Shown here piece by piece: positions 60,028 through 64,000 of a stretch of DNA of 64,000 nucleotides (its first letter is position 1; every line of letters starts with the position of its first letter). The stretch comes from Rhizobium sp. CCGE531 (lineage in GTDB: Bacteria > Pseudomonadota > Alphaproteobacteria > Rhizobiales > Rhizobiaceae): assembly GCF_003627795.1 (NCBI RefSeq), contig NZ_CP032687.1, positions 248,001 to 312,000 of the forward strand, read 5' to 3'. The notes beneath the pieces are model-generated. The model was not told the DNA's origin. It saw only the letters and a list, made by a program, of their open reading frames with translations, and made no database searches. Position numbers and translations under genes: made by a program.

Positions 60028-60346
60028 GACGGTCCTCCTGGACGACGGTGCTGTCGTCTGAAGAACTTCGCCTGAGTCTATGCCCTTCAAGCAAGCGACA
60101 TAGATCTGCGAGACCCTCAATGTTTACGTGGGGCTCCCCGATCTGCATGACGGCACAAATTATCGGATCGAAGATCCAAGCCGGCAAGCAAAGCGCCACC
60201 CCAGGCGCCACTTCGGCGACGATCGTCTCCATACCTCGCCGCGTCTCATCATAAAACCGCCGCACGCGACGCCCGTAAAGCGCGTGCCAGCGATAATGGA
60301 CTACAAGCTCTTGCTCGATATGGGCAGAATGTCCGCCCGACCGCAT
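59852..60346 (-). CDS. DUF5372-like accessory protein of element 2
   Basis: A frame of 164 residues. Residues 14-85 ([17 protein letters not shown] ... [17 protein letters not shown]) form the conserved part; the remainder is a low-complexity tail overlapping the small helical frame. Its ATG lies at the very edge of the element. Confidence 0.6.
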   Translation of the reverse strand: MRSGGHSAHIEQELVVHYRWHALYGRRVRRFYDETRRGMETIVAEVAPGVALCLPAWIFDPIICAVMQIGEPHVNIEGLADLCRLLEGHRLRRSSSDDSTVVQEDRHEEVIRPDVNAPPAAPALHLVGPAGAEGDQGHRTKRGHRKVGAASHGGRRRDNGGERQ

Positions 60347-60550
60347 TGGGAAGAAAGGCTTGGCTATTCGCCGGCTCCGACCGTGGTGGTCAACGAGCTG
60401 CCGCCATGTACAGTTTGATCGTCACCGCAAAGATGAACCATGTCGATCCGCAGGCCTGGCTTGCCGATGTGCTTGCCCGTATCGCCGACCACCCGGCAAA
60501 CAGGATCGACGAGTTGTTGCCGTGGGCTTGGAAGGCCGAAAAGGCGGCAC

Positions 60551-60784
60551 CTATTGCGGCGGCCGCGTAAACAGTTCCCGAAACAGCTCCTCTGACCGTT
60601 GCAGGCCTTCATCCGTTAAGATCAACGACTTCGACTTGTTCACCGGATCGGCGATCAGCCCCTTCTTGAACAAACGATCCGTCGTCTCCCAGTCCAAACC
60701 CTTCCAGGCTCGATACCCGTCATGCAGCGTCAGCCACAACAGCGCCAGCACCGCATCGTCGATCTTGTCTTCGTCGATATCCAT
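60551..60784 (-). CDS. DUF6429-like IS66 passenger protein
   Basis: A 77-residue protein ([23 protein letters not shown] ... [13 protein letters not shown]) of the type often found at the end of rhizobial IS66 elements, opposite to tnpC. Role unknown. The family number is from memory. Confidence 0.7.
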   Translation of the reverse strand: MDIDEDKIDDAVLALLWLTLHDGYRAWKGLDWETTDRLFKKGLIADPVNKSKSLILTDEGLQRSEELFRELFTRPPQ

Positions 60785-61539
60785 TGCGAGAGCTTATCAC
60801 GTGCAAATACGAAATTAATGCGGTACTCGCCGAATGCGTACGAGGCAGCGTCAGCGCGGCCGCAAGATCTACAGCCTGCACGCCGACGAAGTTGAGTGCA
60901 TCGGCAAGGGAAAGGCCCATCGCCCAGATGAATTTGGCGTTAAGGTGTCGGTAGCCACGACATTGCACCGCTCCAAGGGCGGCCAGTTCGCCCTGCACGC
61001 CATGGCACTGCCAGGCAACCCTTATGATGGCCACACCCTCGAGACCGTCATCCCCGATATCGAGGAGACGATCGGTAACGAGCTCTCCCGCATTCTGGCC
61101 GACGCCGGATACCGCGGCCACAATGCGCCCCAGAGCCACAAGCTGCGGGTCTTCACAAGTGGCCAGAAGCGCCGCGTGACGCCGGCCATCAAGCCATCAA
61201 ACGTCTGATGCGAAGGCGGTCAGCCGTCGAACTCTTAGCCGGCAGGCGCATGCTCGCATGCGCCGAAAGGCCCGTCATCGGGCACCTCAAGAACGAGCGC
61301 AGAATGGACCGCAACTATCTTGCCGGACAGCAGGGCGATGCCCTCAATGCCGTTCTGGCTGCCGCCGGATCAGGCTTACTTCAACGCGCTGACACCGATG
61401 ATGGTAGCAGCATAATCGAGGCGGAAATCCACTTAGCGAAACGCCCGGAACTGTTCAGACAAACCGAGCCACCTCACTTCTCTGTTGCGATCCCGCCAAA
61501 TCCCCACCTAAAAACCACCCTAAAACCATAATCAGGCAA

Positions 61540-61854
61540 ACTCTCGACGCCGACAATCATGCGCCGCCACACCGAAAACGGCGTTCTTCACGGGCGACTA
61601 AAGAAGAGCCAGAAATTTGAACCGCTCGTTTCCGCCTAACATGGTCGCTGAACTCTATCGCATCGAGGCTGAGTTGCGTTTGTTTCCCCTATCGATTGGT
61701 CGGAGGACAGGATCGATCAGCGCCCTTGATAGCGCACATGCGGACCTAGCTGAGCCACCATCTGGCTGTATCCGTCCGAGCGAGACCGCCTGTGAATATT
61801 GAGTAAAATTGTTCAGACCTGTCCTTATTCCCATGCATAAGGACAGTTGGACGG
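61540..61854. other. junction between IS5 remnant and IS66 element C, with a hairpin
   Basis: Contains a perfect 10-bp inverted repeat, CTGTCCTTAT (61819-61828) and ATAAGGACAG (61837-61846), with an 8-base loop, just before the IS66 tnpA start. A frame at 61617-61802 may be a scrap of an IS66 tnpC (MVAELYRIEAELR). Confidence 0.4.
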
Positions 61855-62288
61855 ATGGAGATTTTGGGAGGAGACAGCGGGTCTCGGGTGAGCCGTATCG
61901 AGGTGATCAACACCGGTCGGCGGCGTCGCTTTACTGAGGATGAGAAGCTGCGGATTGTCGCAGAAAGCTTTGCGGGGAGAGGCCGGGCGTCGGCCACGGC
62001 GGTCAGTACGGCATCAGTCGCTCCCTGTTGAACCGTTGGCGCAAATCGGTTCGCCAAGGTTTGCACGGCCAGAAACAAACCGATGGTTTTGTGCCGGCGT
62101 TCGTCATGCCGGAAACTTTTGTGCCAGTAAAGCAGGTCACTCCACCTGTTGCGATGGAGCATCCGGTGGCGCCTCCTTCCGGCCGCATGGAGATTGTTGC
62201 GGCGAACGGCCGTCGTGTGATCGTGGACGGCAGCGTCGACGTTGAGGCGCTGCTGCGGATCATGCGGGGGCTGGAGACGTTGCGGTGA
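61855..62288 (+). pseudogene. tnpA: IS66 element C tnpA, frameshifted
   Basis: The N-terminal part ([21 protein letters not shown]) starts at 61855. The frame shifts near 62000 and the protein continues as [13 protein letters not shown] ... [31 protein letters not shown] to 62288. Confidence 0.75.
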
Positions 62289-62638
62289 TCACGCTTCCTT
62301 CCGGTCAAAATGTGCGGGTGTGGATTGCAACGGGCCATACGGACATGCGGTGTGGGTTTCCATCCCTTGCGTTGCGGGTGCAGGAGGTGCTGAAACTGAA
62401 CCCTCTGGACGGCAATCTTTTTGTATTCCGCGGTCGCAGCGGATCGCTGATAAAAGTGATCTGGAGTGACGGCCAGGGGAGCTGCCTTTTTACAAAAAAG
62501 TTAGACCGCGGGCGGTTCGTCTGGCCGTCTGCGGAAGGCGGCGCGATAGCGATATCGCCTGCGCAGCTTTCTTATTTGTTGTCCGGAATTGATTGGCGCC
62601 ATCCGCAGGAAACCTCTCGTCCGACGAAGGTCGGATAG
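62285..62638 (+). CDS. tnpB: IS66 element C TnpB
   Basis: A 117-residue intact TnpB ([61 protein letters not shown]). It overlaps tnpA by four bases. Confidence 0.92.
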   Translation: MITLPSGQNVRVWIATGHTDMRCGFPSLALRVQEVLKLNPLDGNLFVFRGRSGSLIKVIWSDGQGSCLFTKKLDRGRFVWPSAEGGAIAISPAQLSYLLSGIDWRHPQETSRPTKVG

Positions 62639-62683
62639 CATTATTATATTGAAAATGTTGAGTGAATCTGATCAGATGGCTTC

Positions 62684-62974
62684 ATGGTATCGAAGCCCTC
62701 CGATCTTCCTGCGGACCTTACAAGCGCCTATCGGGCGCTGCTTTCCGAGCGTGCGATCCTTCAGGCCGAACGCGATGTCGTTGCCGCCGAGCGCGACATC
62801 GTCACCGCCGAGCGGGACATCGCGGTGGCCCAAGCTGCCAATGCACAGGCCATGCTGTCGGACAGCGAGGCGCTGATCGTCAGTCTGGAACTGGCGATCG
62901 AAAAGCTCCGGCGCGAACTGCGCGGTCAGAGGTCCGAGCGCACGGCGCGTCTGAATTACAGCTCGAAGAGCTCG
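62684..62974 (+). pseudogene. tnpC: 5' end of IS66 element C tnpC, cut by a group II intron
   Basis: Encodes the N-terminal coiled coil of TnpC (LLSERAILQAERDVVAAERD ... LRGQRSERTARL), then is interrupted. A small deletion after TARL changes the frame just before the intron. The rest lies beyond the window or is lost. Confidence 0.75.
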
Positions 62975-64000
62975 GTGCGACGTGAAGTCGCTTGAATAAT
63001 TGTTCGAAAGGGAAAGGAGAAAATCCACGCAGAGAACCTGACGTTCCGTCGTCTGTAGCCTACCGGCACATGCGGGATTGGCAACAATCCGGTGTGAAGC
63101 TGCCGGGACAATGTAGCCGGGCCCTCGGGCCGTGCGGAAGCCGTGAGGTGGAGGCATCATCTGCGAGCATCGACGCGGATCGGGCGCTAGGCTGGGCGGT
63201 ATGACCAACTCAAGTGAACTGCTGTACTCGTCGTCATCGAGAACAAGCCAAAGATGCTGACAGGCTTGAACCAAAAGGTGCACGGTCGGATGCTTCCCGC
63301 TAGTTTGGAAGCACACGGACAACATGACCGCCGGCGAAAAGGCAGGGTCTAACCCGCTCCTGTTATTCAAGTGAAACACGGTAAGCCCGTATCCCCGCCC
63401 GGCAACGGGCAGGCCGACCGCAAGGAACGCTGTCGGAGGTGCGGGTAAAGGATGTTGGAGAAAGCGAAGGCCGTGCTGCAATGGCGCGGATAGGGGTTAT
63501 GGGCAACCAACATCACCCCGCCCGAAAGGGAGCAGACTTCCGACTGGTCTCTCATCGCGAGAGAACAGGCAGAACCCTCACAGGAGGAAAAGCAAATGGC
63601 GGTCATGAAAATGACTGGTGCAGCCTCCCGCGGAACGGCGGACTGGAACCAGATTGACTGGAGCAAGGTTCGACAATCCGTGCGGCGGCTGCAAGTGCGT
63701 ATCGCGAAAGCAGTTCGGGAACGCCGCTGGGGCAAGGTAAAAGCCTTGCAACGGCTGCTGACCCACTCGTTCAGCGGCAAGGCATTGGCCGTGAAGCGAG
63801 TAACGGAAAATAGAGGAAAGAGAACACCCGGGGTGGACCGGACCATCTGGGACACACCCGGGAAATGCATCGGAGGATTATCGTCACTCAAACGGCGAGG
63901 GTATTCCCCGCTGCCGTTGAGGCGGGTTCATATATTGAAGCCGAACGGCAAATTAAGGCCGCTCGGCATACCCGCAATGAAGGATCGGGCGATGCAAGCA
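62975..64000 (+). mobile_element. group II intron, partial
   Basis: Begins with GTGCGACGTGAAG, the GTGCG start of bacterial group II introns, right where tnpC stops. About 620 bases of presumably structured RNA (domains I-IV) precede an intron-encoded reverse transcriptase. The window ends within the intron. Confidence 0.75.
63596..64000 (+). CDS. ltrA: group II intron reverse transcriptase/maturase, N-terminal part
   Basis: An open frame from the ATG at 63596 (AGGAGG eight bases upstream) to the end of the window, 135 codons with no stop. Recognisable are KVRQSVRRLQVRIAKAVRERRWGKVKALQRLLTHSF (RT-0 region), TENRGKRTPGVD (RT-1) and KPNGKLRPLGIPAMKDRAMQ (RT-2). It would make the intron splice and spread. 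Confidence 0.85.
   Translation, partial: MAVMKMTGAASRGTADWNQIDWSKVRQSVRRLQVRIAKAVRERRWGKVKALQRLLTHSFSGKALAVKRVTENRGKRTPGVDRTIWDTPGKCIGGLSSLKRRGYSPLPLRRVHILKPNGKLRPLGIPAMKDRAMQA

Larger units (their letters stand above)
57772..60348 (-). mobile_element. large-serine-recombinase element 2, inside IS66 tnpC
   Basis: A 2.58-kb insertion delimited by the two halves of tnpC, with TG at both joints. Gene content and order match element 1 (DUF5372-like, small overlapping frame, large serine recombinase, all minus strand). GAATGTC occurs near the DUF5372 end of both elements. Confidence 0.8.
56335..60570 (+). pseudogene. tnpC: IS66 tnpC, split by serine-recombinase element 2
   Basis: The 5' part (56335-57771) covers the coiled coil, CSCCGSDRLRKLGED zinc region and DDE core up to NNAAERSLRGIAM. 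The 3' part (60349-60570) continues [24 protein letters not shown] to the normal end. The joint falls between Met and Gly, so precise excision would restore the gene. An upstream start at 56242 is also possible. Confidence 0.9.
55446..60841 (+). mobile_element. IS66-family element B, interrupted
   Basis: Ends begin GTATCCCCACGCCGAGG (left) and, on the other strand, GTACGCATTCGGCGAG (right); 17 of 25 bases agree. Flanking 8-bp repeats are GAAGCAGC (55438-55445) and GAGGCAGC (60842-60849), one mismatch, as expected for an old IS66 insertion. Genes: tnpA, tnpB, tnpC (split) and a DUF6429-type passenger. Confidence 0.85.
54665..61531 (+). pseudogene. IS5-family transposase, split by IS66 element B
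   Basis: The 5' part (54665 to 55445; DGGGMPPLPTRLMAGLAILKHTFNLSDE) is a DUF772-type IS5 transposase and breaks off after LEQKQR. The 3' part resumes at about 60850 (RQRGRKIYSLHADEVECIGKGKAH) and carries the C-terminal catalytic region (ILADAGYRGHNAP; VIGHLKNERRMDRNYL) in two frames because of further damage near 61200. Terminal repeats were not identified. Confidence 0.85.

Noticed and set aside
54545..61620. Terminal inverted repeats for the IS5-type element
   Set aside because: I compared the flanks by eye and found no convincing pair, so only the split transposase is reported.

Overview
The window reads as part of the symbiotic plasmid or symbiotic island of a nitrogen-fixing alphaproteobacterial rhizobium, most like the Sinorhizobium fredii / NGR234 type. 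It carries the nif/fix genes needed for nitrogenase, a plasmid-type rpoN beside a peroxiredoxin gene, a nodD gene, a TtsI-like regulator, acdS, and a dense layer of insertion sequences. The species placement rests on gene content and remembered synteny, not on a search.

Layout. 1-2,070: small genes of unknown role. 2,267-11,440: a leftward block fixA-fixB-fixC-fixX-nifA-nifB-fdxN-nifZ-fixU-SIR2-like gene, with a NifA upstream activator site (UAS) and sigma-54 promoter before fixA and a sigma-54 promoter before nifB. 11,465-14,620: nifW, nifS, a ruined nifU and an iscN-like gene, all leftward. 14,603-15,445: nifQ, rightward. 15,491-17,690: prxS-rpoN, leftward. 18,112-24,665: an accessory metabolic block with a phosphoenolpyruvate-mutase-like gene, an amino-acid-kinase-fold gene, a SnoaL-like gene, a fused double short-chain dehydrogenase and a luciferase-like monooxygenase. 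It is headed by NifA/sigma-54-type sites. 24,835-25,383: an HslV-like Ntn-hydrolase. 25,640-30,814: an IS66 element with an 8-bp target duplication, itself split by a large-serine-recombinase element. 30,842-31,060: what looks like a decayed copy of the nifH promoter and start. 31,598-36,812: a prolyl oligopeptidase, a PhyH-type dioxygenase behind a nod box, and nodD. 37,231-46,337: nifHDKENX, two small nif-associated genes, fdxB and a SyrA-like membrane protein. 46,456-54,483: acdS, a TtsI-like regulator, a nucleotidyltransferase-like gene, a LuxR solo, a diaminobutyrate-type aminotransferase and an RpiR regulator. 54,665-64,000: nested mobile DNA (IS5-type transposase split by IS66, IS66 split by a second serine-recombinase element, then a third IS66 copy split by a group II intron that runs off the window).

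How it works together. NifA and RpoN are both encoded here. I found NifA-type UAS (TGT-N10-ACA) and/or -24/-12 elements in front of fixA, nifB, iscN-nifS, nifQ, prxS-rpoN, nifH and acdS. The same pair also stands before genes with no known role in nitrogenase: the PEP-mutase-like gene, the SnoaL/SDR/monooxygenase block, and the stretch before rpiR. A lone -24/-12 sequence precedes luxR. The most interesting candidate system is therefore a NifA-controlled specialised-metabolism module centred on 18.1-24.7 kb, possibly making a phosphonate or related small molecule in nodules. A second candidate is a pair of related serine-recombinase elements, each sitting inside an IS66 transposition gene.
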